NCBI GenBank assembly: GCA_045615505.1
Contig: JAZLEZ010000045.1
Span: 1 to 31,986, forward strand
Reading direction: 5' to 3'
Source of the DNA: JAZLEZ01 sp045615505
Lineage (GTDB): Bacteria > Spirochaetota > Spirochaetia > Sphaerochaetales > Sphaerochaetaceae
Length of the DNA stretch: 31,986 bases
Shown here: in pieces, positions 1 through 7,926 of the stretch
How the letters are laid out: each line of letters opens with the position of its first letter
How positions within the stretch are numbered: the first letter of the stretch is position 1
Program-made: the position numbers and the translations under genes
The notes under the pieces: model-generated
Databases searched by the model: none
The model's input: only the letters and a program-made list of their open reading frames with translations
What the model was told of the DNA's origin: nothing

Positions 1-663
1 CGTGAAATTTTCATTGTTGAGGGAGATTCTGCCGGCGGTTCTGCAAATCAGGGAAGAGACAGAAAAACTCAGGCAATTCTTTCACTTTGGGGAAAGATGC
101 TCAATGTTGAAAAAACAAGAGAAGAAAAAGTTGCCGTAAACGATAAACTTCAGCCTGTTATTGCATCTATCGGTGCCGGGCTGGGCGCAACATTCGATGT
201 AGGAAAAGTAAGATATCATAAAGTCATTATCATGGCCGATGCCGATGTTGACGGTTCACATATCAGAACGCTGCTTCTGACATTCTTTTTCAGGTATATG
301 CGGCCTCTTATCGATGCAGGCTATGTTTATTTTGCAATGCCGCCTCTGTACAAAATTACGATTAAGAACAAGGAATTCTACGCTTATGATGAAAATGAAC
401 GAGTGAAGATATTGTCGGAAAACAATCTGACCGCAGACGATGAAAAGAGCTATAAGATTCAGCGTTACAAAGGTTTAGGTGAAATGAATCCCGAACAGCT
501 TTGGGAAACCACGATGGATCCTTCAAGAAGATTCATTACGCAGGTACACCTTTCCGATGCTGTTGAAGCCGATCAGGTTTTCTCCATGCTTATGGGAGAA
601 GAAGTCGAACCGAGGCGTATTTTCATTGAAGATAATGCAACATACGCAAACATTGATGCATAG
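1..663 (+). CDS. gyrB: DNA gyrase subunit B, C-terminal part (5' end outside window)
   Basis: The frame is open from base 1 to the TAG at 661-663 and gives the last 220 residues of GyrB. It begins inside the TOPRIM domain with the EGDSAGGS motif, followed by GKMLNVEK and the acidic DADVDGSHIRTLLLTFFFRYM-type metal-binding segment. The C-terminal GyrB signature QRYKGLGEMNPEQLW follows. GyrB is the ATPase and metal-binding subunit that joins GyrA in the A2B2 enzyme introducing negative supercoils. gyrA begins 11 bp downstream, so the two subunits are very probably co-transcribed. The N-terminal ATPase domain lies upstream of the window. Confidence 0.97.
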   Translation, partial: REIFIVEGDSAGGSANQGRDRKTQAILSLWGKMLNVEKTREEKVAVNDKLQPVIASIGAGLGATFDVGKVRYHKVIIMADADVDGSHIRTLLLTFFFRYMRPLIDAGYVYFAMPPLYKITIKNKEFYAYDENERVKILSENNLTADDEKSYKIQRYKGLGEMNPEQLWETTMDPSRRFITQVHLSDAVEADQVFSMLMGEEVEPRRIFIEDNATYANIDA

Positions 664-674
664 GGAGGACGACA

Positions 675-3152
675 ATGGATTTAAATAATGAAAACAGAGT
701 AATTGTTTCAGATCTTTCCAAGGAAATGAAAAAATCATATTTGGATTATGCAATGTCGGTAATTGTCAGTCGAGCTCTTCCCGATGTCAGAGACGGTCTG
801 AAGCCTGTTCACAGAAGAATTCTGTACGATATGTTCGAACTCGGAATAAAAGCTTCCGGCGGAACTAAAAAGAGTGCAAGAATAGTCGGAGATGTTTTAG
901 GAAAATATCATCCTCACGGAGATGCTTCCGTTTATGATGCAATGGTCAGATTGGCTCAGGATTTTTCTTTAAGATATCCTGTTATCAAGCCTCAGGGCAA
1001 CTTCGGTTCCATAGACGGTGATCCACCTGCAGCTTACAGATATACTGAAGCAAAGATGAGCCGTATGGGCGAAGTCATGCTCTCGGATATTGAAAAAAAC
1101 ACAGTTGACTTTGTGAACAACTTCGATGATTCCCTTCAGGAACCTTCTGTTCTTCCTGCAGGATTTCCTTTTATGCTTGCAAACGGTTCTTCCGGAATTG
1201 CTGTAGGTATGGCCACAAATATGGCTCCACACAACCTCAGGGAAATTTGCGATGCTCTTTGTGCAATGATTGATAATCCCGATATAGAGGTATCGGAACT
1301 GATGAATTACATCAAAGGACCGGACTTCCCTACTTCCGGTATCGTCTGCGGGCTCAGAGGAATAAAGGATGCTTTTGAAACCGGACGAGGTAAAATCGTA
1401 ATGAGAGGTCGTTATCATGTGGAGGAACATAAATCCCACGATGCGATAGTATTTACCGAACTTCCTTATCAGGTTAACAAGAGAGAACTCAAAGATCATA
1501 TTGAAGAATTGAGAAAAGACGATGTACTTAAAGATGTTTCACTTGTGCGTGATGAATCGGACCGTGAAGGAATCCGTCTTGTTCTTGAGCTTAAAAGCGG
1601 AGCTGTTCCGGAAATAGTCGTTAATCACCTTTTTAAGAATACGGCTCTTGAAACAAATTTCAATGTAAACAATCTTGCCCTTGTTGAAGGAAGACCGAAA
1701 CTGCTGACTCTTAAAGACATGCTTTTCTACTATCTTAAGCACAGGAAAGAAGTTACAACAAGAAGAACACAGTTTGACCTTGATAAAGCACTTCAGAGAG
1801 AACATATATTGCTCGGTTTGAAAATCGGTCTTGAAAACATTGACAGTGTAATTGAAATCATAAAAAAATCTTCTGATAACGAAGAGGCAGGTATGTCACT
1901 TCGTCAGGAGTTCGGTCTTTCCGAGATTCAGGCAAATGCCATCATACAGATGAGACTCGGCCGATTAAGTCATCTGGAAACACAGGAAATTTTAAATGAA
2001 TTGGCTGAACTTGAAGAAAAAATCGCCTACTACAGAGACCTTCTTGCCGATGAGACAAAGATGCTTGCAGTTGTTAAGAGTGAAATTCAGCAGCTTTCTG
2101 CCGAATACGGTGATGATAGAAGAACGGAAATCGATTCCCGTGAAATCTCCGGAATTGTTGATAAGGATTTTATCAAAAAGGAAGAATGTGTTGTTGTAGC
2201 AACACACAAAGGCTTTGTGAAACGGGTTTCTGCAGAGGAATATAAATCTCAGAACCGTGGCGGAAAGGGTGTGAAGGGTGCAACATTAAGAGATGAAGAT
2301 TTTGTTGAGTATATTTTCACTGCAAATTCCCACGACTATATTATGTTTATCACAAGTTTGGGAAGAGCTTTTGTACTTGAGACATGGGAACTCCCTGAAG
2401 GTCAGAAGACAGGTAAAGGGGTAAACATAAAGGCTGTTCTTCCTAAGCTTGAAAATGAAGAAACCATTACTTCCGTGATTAGTTTTAAAGAATTCTGTGA
2501 AGAATCCTTTATCTTAATGTGTACACGCAAGGGTGTGATCAAGCAGATTGCCTTGAATGCTTTTATAAATGCCAGAAAAAACGGTATTAAGGCTATTGTA
2601 CTCGACGAGGGAGACACTCTGCTCTCCTGCCAGTTTGTTTCAAATGGAAATGAGGCCATGATTGTAACAAAAAACGGCAAGGGCTTGAAGTTTGCCGTTA
2701 ATGAAGTAAGGGTTATGGGAAGGGTTACTCATGGTGTAAAAGGCATTTCTCTTGCTTCTGATGATGAGGTTGTAGGTCTTCTGAAAGTAGATGAATCAAA
2801 GAAAATACTTATGATTACTGAGTCAGGAAAAGGCAAACAGGTTGAATACAGCCAGTTTATGGCTCATCATCGAGGAACAGGCGGGCAAACAATTTATAAA
2901 ATTGCTGAAAAAACAAGTTTCATTGTTGCTGCATTATCCGTAAACGACATTAATGATGTTGTATGTATCACAAAGAACGGAATTACAATCAGAACTCATG
3001 TAAAGGACATTTCAATCCAAGGAAGAGGAGCTCAGGGTGTCAGTGTCGTAAAAATGAAAACAGAAGATGACAAGATTGTTTCAATTTGCAGTACTGTATA
3101 TCAGGAAGATGAAGTAACTGAAGAAGAATCAGAACCATTAAACGAAAATTGA
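675..3152 (+). CDS. gyrA: DNA gyrase subunit A
   Basis: This 825-residue protein has the full GyrA layout. The N-terminal breakage-reunion domain contains the active-site tyrosine in AAYRYTEAKMSR (Tyr123, equivalent to E. coli Tyr122). The C-terminal DNA-wrapping domain contains a GyrA-box variant, QNRGGKGVKG, which argues for gyrase rather than topoisomerase IV. The start is fixed by a strong ribosome binding site (AGGGAGG, 662-668) just after the gyrB stop. The quinolone-determining region reads HPHGDASVYD, so the residue equivalent to E. coli Ser83 is Ala84 while the acidic residue (Asp88) is kept. The C-terminus ends in a short acidic tail. Confidence 0.98.
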   Translation: MDLNNENRVIVSDLSKEMKKSYLDYAMSVIVSRALPDVRDGLKPVHRRILYDMFELGIKASGGTKKSARIVGDVLGKYHPHGDASVYDAMVRLAQDFSLRYPVIKPQGNFGSIDGDPPAAYRYTEAKMSRMGEVMLSDIEKNTVDFVNNFDDSLQEPSVLPAGFPFMLANGSSGIAVGMATNMAPHNLREICDALCAMIDNPDIEVSELMNYIKGPDFPTSGIVCGLRGIKDAFETGRGKIVMRGRYHVEEHKSHDAIVFTELPYQVNKRELKDHIEELRKDDVLKDVSLVRDESDREGIRLVLELKSGAVPEIVVNHLFKNTALETNFNVNNLALVEGRPKLLTLKDMLFYYLKHRKEVTTRRTQFDLDKALQREHILLGLKIGLENIDSVIEIIKKSSDNEEAGMSLRQEFGLSEIQANAIIQMRLGRLSHLETQEILNELAELEEKIAYYRDLLADETKMLAVVKSEIQQLSAEYGDDRRTEIDSREISGIVDKDFIKKEECVVVATHKGFVKRVSAEEYKSQNRGGKGVKGATLRDEDFVEYIFTANSHDYIMFITSLGRAFVLETWELPEGQKTGKGVNIKAVLPKLENEETITSVISFKEFCEESFILMCTRKGVIKQIALNAFINARKNGIKAIVLDEGDTLLSCQFVSNGNEAMIVTKNGKGLKFAVNEVRVMGRVTHGVKGISLASDDEVVGLLKVDESKKILMITESGKGKQVEYSQFMAHHRGTGGQTIYKIAEKTSFIVAALSVNDINDVVCITKNGITIRTHVKDISIQGRGAQGVSVVKMKTEDDKIVSICSTVYQEDEVTEEESEPLNEN

Positions 3153-3183
3153 ATCTGTTTCTATGTATAGAAACATAGGGGAA

Positions 3184-3219
3184 AACCTGCATTTTGGATA
3201 GCTGGAATGCAGGTTTTTT
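3184..3219 (+). terminator. Rho-independent terminator of gyrBA
   Basis: A perfect 10-bp stem (AACCTGCATT, 3184-3193, with AATGCAGGTT, 3206-3215) with a 12-nt loop is followed by a run of T to 3219. It lies 31 bp after the gyrA stop and is correctly placed to end the gyrBA transcript. Confidence 0.85.
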
Positions 3220-3227
3220 GTATTATA

Positions 3228-3294
3228 GAGTTACTTTCAGAACTGCCTTCATAAATCTTGAATTTGCCTTTGCGTTTAAAAACACATTTTTGCT
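3228..3294 (-). repeat. Half copy of the gaggtactttcaaa small inverted-repeat element (copy A)
   Basis: These 67 bp match the reverse complement of 7859-7925 at 62 of 67 positions by direct comparison, including the terminal motif near 3228. Only one end of the element is present. The homology stops at about 3294, shortly before the first parS palindrome, so this looks like a truncated or decayed copy. Confidence 0.8.
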
Positions 3295-3307
3295 AAAACT
3301 AAGGTCA

Positions 3308-3343
3308 GCAATAAAGATGTTTCACGTGAAACATCTTTATTGC
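3308..3343. promoter_or_regulatory. parS site 1 within a 36-bp perfect palindrome
   Basis: Positions 3318-3333 read TGTTTCACGTGAAACA, identical to the 16-bp parS sequence established for Bacillus subtilis and conserved across chromosomal ParABS systems. The palindrome continues without a mismatch on both sides to 3308 and 3343. ParB binds this site to load as a CTP-dependent clamp, and parA and parB lie less than 1.2 kb away. The extended arms could also form a stem in RNA. Confidence 0.95.
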
Positions 3344-3349
3344 ATAATG

Positions 3350-3380
3350 GCAAAAAAATACCCCGGATTTACTCCGAGGT
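3350..3380 (-). terminator. Terminator of the NifU-like gene
   Basis: Read on the minus strand, CCTCGGA and TCCGGGG pair (one mismatch) around a short loop and are followed by TATTTTTTT. It sits about 25 bp after the stop of the NifU-like gene, between the two parS sites. Confidence 0.7.
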
Positions 3381-3383
3381 TTA

Positions 3384-3405
3384 TAATGTTTCACGTGAAA
3401 CATTA
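3384..3405. promoter_or_regulatory. parS site 2, abutting the NifU-like stop codon
   Basis: A second perfect TGTTTCACGTGAAACA occupies 3387-3402, inside a 22-bp palindrome (3384-3405). The last three bases of the palindrome (3403-3405) are the stop codon of the minus-strand NifU-like gene. The two parS centres are 69 bp apart. Confidence 0.95.
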
Positions 3406-3642
3406 GGCTTCTTCATACGGAATGTTTTCAACAACAAGATTTTCATCAACATTGAATTTCAGCATATTCTCTACTCCGTTCTTGAGAGTCATTGCAGCCA
3501 TCATACATCCTGCACATGCTCCACGAAGTCTGACATATACTGTATTGCCATCCAATTTAACAAAATCAATATCTCCGCCATCATTCTGTAATGAAGGTCT
3601 GATAGCCTCAATAGCCTCTTTTACTTTAGCTTCTTTGTCCAT
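3403..3642 (-). CDS. NifU-like iron-sulfur cluster scaffold, C-terminal-domain type
   Basis: This 79-residue protein is a stand-alone NifU C-terminal domain. The NDGGDIDFVKLDG segment and the GACAGCMMA motif carry the CxxC pair that in this family holds a transient Fe-S cluster for transfer to apoproteins. The length is normal for the single-domain form. An AAGAGG ribosome binding site precedes the ATG at 3642. The gene points toward gyrA and has its own terminator. It diverges from parA with about 83 bp between the two start codons. No other iron-sulfur assembly genes are nearby, so the link to the Par genes is probably positional only. Confidence 0.93.
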   Translation of the reverse strand: MDKEAKVKEAIEAIRPSLQNDGGDIDFVKLDGNTVYVRLRGACAGCMMAAMTLKNGVENMLKFNVDENLVVENIPYEEA

Positions 3643-3709
3643 TTTTAACCTCTTTTAATCCAAATTTACTTTTATAGCAGGATTTAGTCAATGAAAAGAT
3701 GACAAATTG

Positions 3710-3715
3710 TATAAA
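3710..3715 (+). promoter_or_regulatory. Candidate -10 box for parA, possibly leaderless
   Basis: TATAAA ends 10 nt before the parA ATG at 3726 and there is no purine-rich ribosome binding site between them. A start of transcription 7-8 nt after the box would leave only 2-4 nt of leader. I see no good -35 box, so this is tentative. Confidence 0.4.
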
Positions 3716-3725
3716 ATGAATTAAT

Positions 3726-4496
3726 ATGACAACTATGAAAGCAAAAAAAATAATCTTAATTAACCAAAAAGGCGGTGTCGGCAAAACAACTTCTTGCGCA
3801 AATATAGGTTCTGCACTGGCGAAAGAAGGATATAAGGTTTTGCTTGTTGATCTTGATGCACAAGGCAATCTTTCTAGTGCAGTATCTGCGGATACGGGCA
3901 AACCCGGAATTTATGACTTGCTTACGAATGAAAATGTTAAAGATGTAATCCAGTCAACACCGGTACAAAACCTTTTCTGTATATCCGGTGGAATAAACAT
4001 GGCAGGATTGGCTGTTGAGCTTGTTGACGAAATAGGACGAGAGTTCTTCTTAAAAAATGCTCTTGAACAATTTGAAGAAGAATTTGACTATATACTTTGT
4101 GATTGTCCTCCGGCACTTGATCTAATTTCAATAAATGCACTTGCTTTTACTGACAGCGTGCTGATTCCTATGCAATGTGAGTATTTTGCAATGGAAGGAT
4201 TGAATCAGTTGCTAAAAACAATAAATTCCGTAAAAAAGAAGATAAATCCTAAACTGGAAATACTTGGAATTTTCTTTACAATGTACAGTAAGAGGGCAAA
4301 TCTTAATAACGAAGTTGTTGAAGATATAACAACATATTTTAAAGATTTGGTTTTTAAAACAAAAATTCCGAGAAATATCAGACTAAGTGAAGCACCTTCA
4401 CATGGTCTTCCGATTAATGCTTATGATAATTCATGTTCCGGAGCAAAAGCATATACAGATTTAGCAAAAGAGGTAATTAAAAGTGTCAATAAGTAA
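3726..4496 (+). CDS. parA: Chromosome partitioning ATPase ParA (Soj)
   Basis: This 256-residue protein has the deviant Walker A motif KGGVGKTT (residues 15-22, with signature Lys15 and Lys20). The Walker A' segment LLVDLDAQGN and Walker B-like YILCDCPPAL follow. These define the small chromosomal ParA/Soj class, without the N-terminal DNA-binding domain of large plasmid ParAs. It binds DNA non-specifically as an ATP dimer and is released by ParB at parS. parB overlaps its 3' end by 14 bp. No ribosome binding site precedes the ATG; a second ATG nine bases downstream (3735) is a possible alternative start. Confidence 0.96.
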   Translation: MTTMKAKKIILINQKGGVGKTTSCANIGSALAKEGYKVLLVDLDAQGNLSSAVSADTGKPGIYDLLTNENVKDVIQSTPVQNLFCISGGINMAGLAVELVDEIGREFFLKNALEQFEEEFDYILCDCPPALDLISINALAFTDSVLIPMQCEYFAMEGLNQLLKTINSVKKKINPKLEILGIFFTMYSKRANLNNEVVEDITTYFKDLVFKTKIPRNIRLSEAPSHGLPINAYDNSCSGAKAYTDLAKEVIKSVNK

Positions 4497-5418
4497 ACAT
4501 GGTCTTGGAAGAGGCATTAATTCATTAATTGGTGAATACGATAACTCGTCTTTTGAAGTGGCAAAACTTGAAGAAGTCGGGGCAAAAGTGCAGGAAATAA
4601 AGATAGATTATATTAAACCTAATCCTAACCAGCCCAGAAAGGTATTTGACCCTGAAGCACTTGAAGAACTGAAACAAAGTATTCTTGTCCAAGGTGTTAT
4701 AATGCCTTTGATTGTAGAAGAAATTGCAAAAGATAACTTTGTTATAGTAGCCGGTGAAAGAAGGTATAGGGCATCCAAACTTGCAGGTTTGGAAACTCTT
4801 CCTTGTATTGTCAGAAATTTTACAGATATGCAGCGAATGGAAGTTGCATTGATTGAAAATATTCAGAGAGAAGATCTTAATCCAGTTGAAGAAGCTAAAG
4901 CATTTAGCTATCTTATTACAGAGCAAGGAATTAAACAGGAAGATCTTGCAAATAGAGTTGGGAAAAGCAGGCCGGCTATTTCCAATAGTCTCAGACTGTT
5001 AAATTTACCTTCTGCTATGTTGGATTCGCTTTCAGAGGGTAGATTTACGGCGGGCCATGCCAGAGCCTTGCTCAGTGTTGATAACCCGTCAGACAGAGAA
5101 ATACTATACAAAAAAATACTTAATGAAGATTTATCTGTCAGACAGGCAGAACTTACTGCTTCAAATCTGAATAAGGGAATCAGAGCCGTTAACACTAAGG
5201 TAACTTCTTTTGGTACAAAGAATAATAAGTCGGAAGATGTAATTGAATGTGAAGAAAAGTTCCTTCAGGTAACAGGTTGTCAGGTGGAAATAAAAGGTAA
5301 AATCAGCAAGGGAAAGCTTGTTTTACCGTTTGATAATGCTGGGGAACTGGAGCGTATTTATCAACTATTTGCTCCGGGCGAGATACTATTTGATACTGAA
5401 GAGGAAATTGATTTATGA
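4483..5418 (+). CDS. parB: Chromosome partitioning protein ParB (Spo0J)
   Basis: This 311-residue protein has the ParB order of elements. The N-terminal GLGRGINSLI tail (residues 7-16) is the ParA-stimulating segment. The CTP-binding motifs are GERRYRAS (91-98) and ENIQRE (125-130). The parS-recognising helix-turn-helix is around 151-172 (KQEDLANRVGKSRPAISNSL), followed by a C-terminal dimerisation region. Translation starts at GTG 4483, with AGAGG at 4469-4473. The 14-bp overlap with parA suggests coupled translation. Two matching parS sites lie at 3318 and 3387. Confidence 0.97.
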   Translation: MSISKHGLGRGINSLIGEYDNSSFEVAKLEEVGAKVQEIKIDYIKPNPNQPRKVFDPEALEELKQSILVQGVIMPLIVEEIAKDNFVIVAGERRYRASKLAGLETLPCIVRNFTDMQRMEVALIENIQREDLNPVEEAKAFSYLITEQGIKQEDLANRVGKSRPAISNSLRLLNLPSAMLDSLSEGRFTAGHARALLSVDNPSDREILYKKILNEDLSVRQAELTASNLNKGIRAVNTKVTSFGTKNNKSEDVIECEEKFLQVTGCQVEIKGKISKGKLVLPFDNAGELERIYQLFAPGEILFDTEEEIDL

Positions 5419-6362
5419 GTTATAAAGATAATGATGGACTTTATGCGGTTTTTGATACTGAAAAAGGTACAATTGTTGTAAAACTGGAATTTGAAAAAGT
5501 TCCTATGACCGTTGCCAACTTCGTAGGTCTTGTTGAAGGCGAGCTGAATTTTGATGATCCCGGTGAAAACTTCTATCAGGGATTGAATTTTCACAGAGTA
5601 GTTGACAATTTTATGATTCAGGGCGGTTGTCCTAAAGGTGACGGTACAGGCGGACCCGGCTATTCATTCCCCGATGAATTCGATGAAACACTCAGACACG
5701 ATGGTCCCGGTGTTATGAGTATGGCAAATGCCGGTCCGGGAACAAACGGAAGCCAGTTTTTCATTACACATGTGAAAACTCCTTGGTTAAACGACAAGCA
5801 TTCAGTATTCGGCAAGGTTGTTGAAGGACAGGATGTTGTTAACAAAATCAATCAGGGAGATGCTATTAACGATGTAGTAATTGAGAGAATCGGCAAAAAA
5901 GCTGAAGATTTTAAGGTAACAAAGCAGATTTTTTCAGATCTTGTTGAAGATGCGGTAAAAAAAGCCATGGAAAGAAGAAGGGCTGAAATCGAAAAAGTGG
6001 AAAATGAAATCAACAACAGATGGCCCGGCAATATTGAAACATCAACCGGATTGAGATATGTCGTTATAAACAAAGGAGATGGAAAGAATTCTCCTAAAAT
6101 GGGACAGATTGTAACCGTACATTATCAGGGCACTCTAATGGATGGAAGGATGTTTGATTCGTCATACAACAGAGGTGTACCTGCTAAATTGGAAATCGGT
6201 CAGGTGATAGAAGGTTGGAACGAAGCTCTTCAAACAATGACAAAAGGTGAAAAAAGAACCCTTATCATACCTCCTGAGCTTGGTTACGGCGTTCATGGAT
6301 ATCCGGGAATCATTCCACCTGATTCTTATCTGATATTTGATGTGGAGTTAATTGATTTCTGA
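5415..6362 (+). CDS. Cyclophilin-FKBP fusion peptidyl-prolyl isomerase (dual-family immunophilin)
   Basis: The 315-residue protein joins two unrelated prolyl isomerase folds. Residues 8-160 are a cyclophilin with the catalytic arginine in FHRV (Arg61), the GSQFFIT core and the ligand-contacting Trp124. Residues 161-205 form a charged, probably helical linker. Residues 210-315 are an FKBP domain with Tyr237, Phe247-Asp248, Val264-Ile265, Trp268 and Tyr291, so both active sites look intact. There is no signal peptide, so it should be cytoplasmic. The ATG overlaps the parB stop (ATGA), implying coupled translation. Cyclophilin-first fusions have been described in Treponema and Flavobacterium. 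Confidence 0.95.
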   Translation: MSYKDNDGLYAVFDTEKGTIVVKLEFEKVPMTVANFVGLVEGELNFDDPGENFYQGLNFHRVVDNFMIQGGCPKGDGTGGPGYSFPDEFDETLRHDGPGVMSMANAGPGTNGSQFFITHVKTPWLNDKHSVFGKVVEGQDVVNKINQGDAINDVVIERIGKKAEDFKVTKQIFSDLVEDAVKKAMERRRAEIEKVENEINNRWPGNIETSTGLRYVVINKGDGKNSPKMGQIVTVHYQGTLMDGRMFDSSYNRGVPAKLEIGQVIEGWNEALQTMTKGEKRTLIIPPELGYGVHGYPGIIPPDSYLIFDVELIDF

Positions 6363-6421
6363 TTAAGAAATTACCCTGAATGCGGAATAATGGGAAAAGA
6401 AGTTAGTAAGGAGTACTAATA

Positions 6422-7759
6422 ATGTCAAAGGAAGACATTCGATTTGTTTGTTCCGAATGCGGTTATTCCAGTACAAAATGGATGGGAAGATGCCCTGAAT
6501 GCGGAACATGGAATTCCTTTACGGAAGAGAAATTAACCATTAGCAAGAAGGGAATTTGTAAGGAGTCATTACAAATTAAAAGCCAATCTCTTGCAAGTGT
6601 TCCTTATGAAGATGAATTCCGCTTTGAAAGCGGCATAAGTGAACTTGATAGGGTACTTGGGGGAGGAATAGTCAATTCATCCGCTGTACTTGTCGGCGGA
6701 GAACCCGGTATAGGAAAATCCACATTACTGTTGCAGGTTTCGGCTTTATGCAGCAAAAGAAAGCGTGTTTTGTATATTTCCGGGGAAGAAAGCGGCGGTC
6801 AGGTGCGTCAAAGAGCAGAACGACTGGGTCTTGATTTGGATGATATCAACATTTTATGTGAAACAAAGCTTGAGAGTATTCTTCATGTACTTGATTCAGA
6901 GAAGATGCAACTGGTTATTATGGACTCCTTACAAACTCTTGTTTCCGATGAAGTGGGTTCACAGGCGGGTACTGTAAGTCAGATCCGTTACTGTTGTATG
7001 GAAATAGTAAATCATTGTAAAGCCGCCGGGACTGCTGTTTTTTTCATTGCTCATGTAACAAAAGAAGGAACTATTGCCGGACCTAAGATTATAGAGCACA
7101 TGGTTGATACTGTTTTATACTTTGAACAGGCTTCTATGGGTGTAAGATTGATAAGAGCGGCTAAAAACCGATTCGGTTCCGTGGATGAAATCGGTATATT
7201 CCTTATGGGAAACAAAGGTCTGGAGCCGGTTTCCGACCCTGCAAGCTTCTTTATTTCCGAAAGAAGGGATGAGACGCTTCCTCCCGGAATTGCCTACACG
7301 GCAGTAATAGAAGGTTCAAGAACATTTATGGTGGAAATACAGGCACTTGTAGTGGAAGCAAAAACCGGATACAGCCGTGTATATTCAGATAAAGTTGATT
7401 CTTCAAGAGTTACAAGAATCGCAGCAATATTGGAAAGGCATGCAAACATCAGACTTACGGATAAGGATATTTATATCAATGTTGCCGGTGGAATAAAAGT
7501 AGATGATGTATCCGTTGAACTGGCAATTGCAGAAGCATTATGGTCTGCTTCAAATAATGTAAGCCTTCCTAACAAACTCCTCTGTTTCGGGGAATTAAGT
7601 CTTGCGGGTGAGGTAAGACCCGTAAGCTTTGCGGAAAGAAGAATGAAGGCTGCATCTGAAATGGGTTTTAACAAGGCAGTGATTCCGGAATCCCAGAATA
7701 TCAAAACAGACATCTCGTTGAAAAAGTGCCGGAAAATAAAAGATGCTTTTGTTTCTTAG
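6422..7759 (+). CDS. radA: DNA repair protein RadA (Sms)
   Basis: The 445-residue protein has the three RadA parts. An N-terminal zinc ribbon carries Cys10, Cys13, Cys24 and Cys27. A RecA-like ATPase has Walker A GGEPGIGKST (about 92-101) and the RadA-specific KNRFG motif. A Lon-protease-like C-terminal domain follows. It acts in recombinational repair and branch migration. The start is supported by AAGGAG about 8 nt upstream. The stop codon's last base is also the first base of the 167-bp repeat element downstream. A 14-bp piece of its zinc-ribbon coding sequence is repeated just upstream of the gene (6374-6387). Confidence 0.97.
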   Translation: MSKEDIRFVCSECGYSSTKWMGRCPECGTWNSFTEEKLTISKKGICKESLQIKSQSLASVPYEDEFRFESGISELDRVLGGGIVNSSAVLVGGEPGIGKSTLLLQVSALCSKRKRVLYISGEESGGQVRQRAERLGLDLDDINILCETKLESILHVLDSEKMQLVIMDSLQTLVSDEVGSQAGTVSQIRYCCMEIVNHCKAAGTAVFFIAHVTKEGTIAGPKIIEHMVDTVLYFEQASMGVRLIRAAKNRFGSVDEIGIFLMGNKGLEPVSDPASFFISERRDETLPPGIAYTAVIEGSRTFMVEIQALVVEAKTGYSRVYSDKVDSSRVTRIAAILERHANIRLTDKDIYINVAGGIKVDDVSVELAIAEALWSASNNVSLPNKLLCFGELSLAGEVRPVSFAERRMKAASEMGFNKAVIPESQNIKTDISLKKCRKIKDAFVS

Positions 7760-7925
7760 AGGTACTTGCAAAACTGATATTTATGAAGATTGGATTTGAA
7801 TTTGCGAAGAGAAAACCATTTTTGATAATTGATGTAATACTTTGTGTATTATGAAATTGGCAAAAATGTGTTTTTAAACGCAAAGGCAAAGTCAAGATTC
7901 ATGAAGGCAGTTTTGAAAGTACCTC
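7759..7925. repeat. 167-bp element with 18-bp terminal inverted repeats (copy B)
   Basis: The left end (7759-7776) and the reverse complement of the right end (7908-7925) match at 17 of 18 positions (gaggtactt[g/t]caaaactg). The interior has no convincing gene. The element spans the whole space between the converging stop codons of radA and the TraB-family gene. Its right half matches 3228-3294 and its left 42 bp match 11330-11371 in reverse complement. Size, structure and dispersion suggest a miniature inverted-repeat element; no transposase sharing these ends is in the window. Confidence 0.85.
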
Positions 7926-7926
7926 C

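Noticed and set aside
969..1499. Long open frame antisense to gyrA
   Set aside because: It is fully inside gyrA, has no recognisable protein motif and no ribosome binding site.
3653..3725. Shared 13-mer aatccaaatttac with repeat copy D (about 30675)
   Set aside because: Short and AT-rich, with no similarity beyond it; likely chance.
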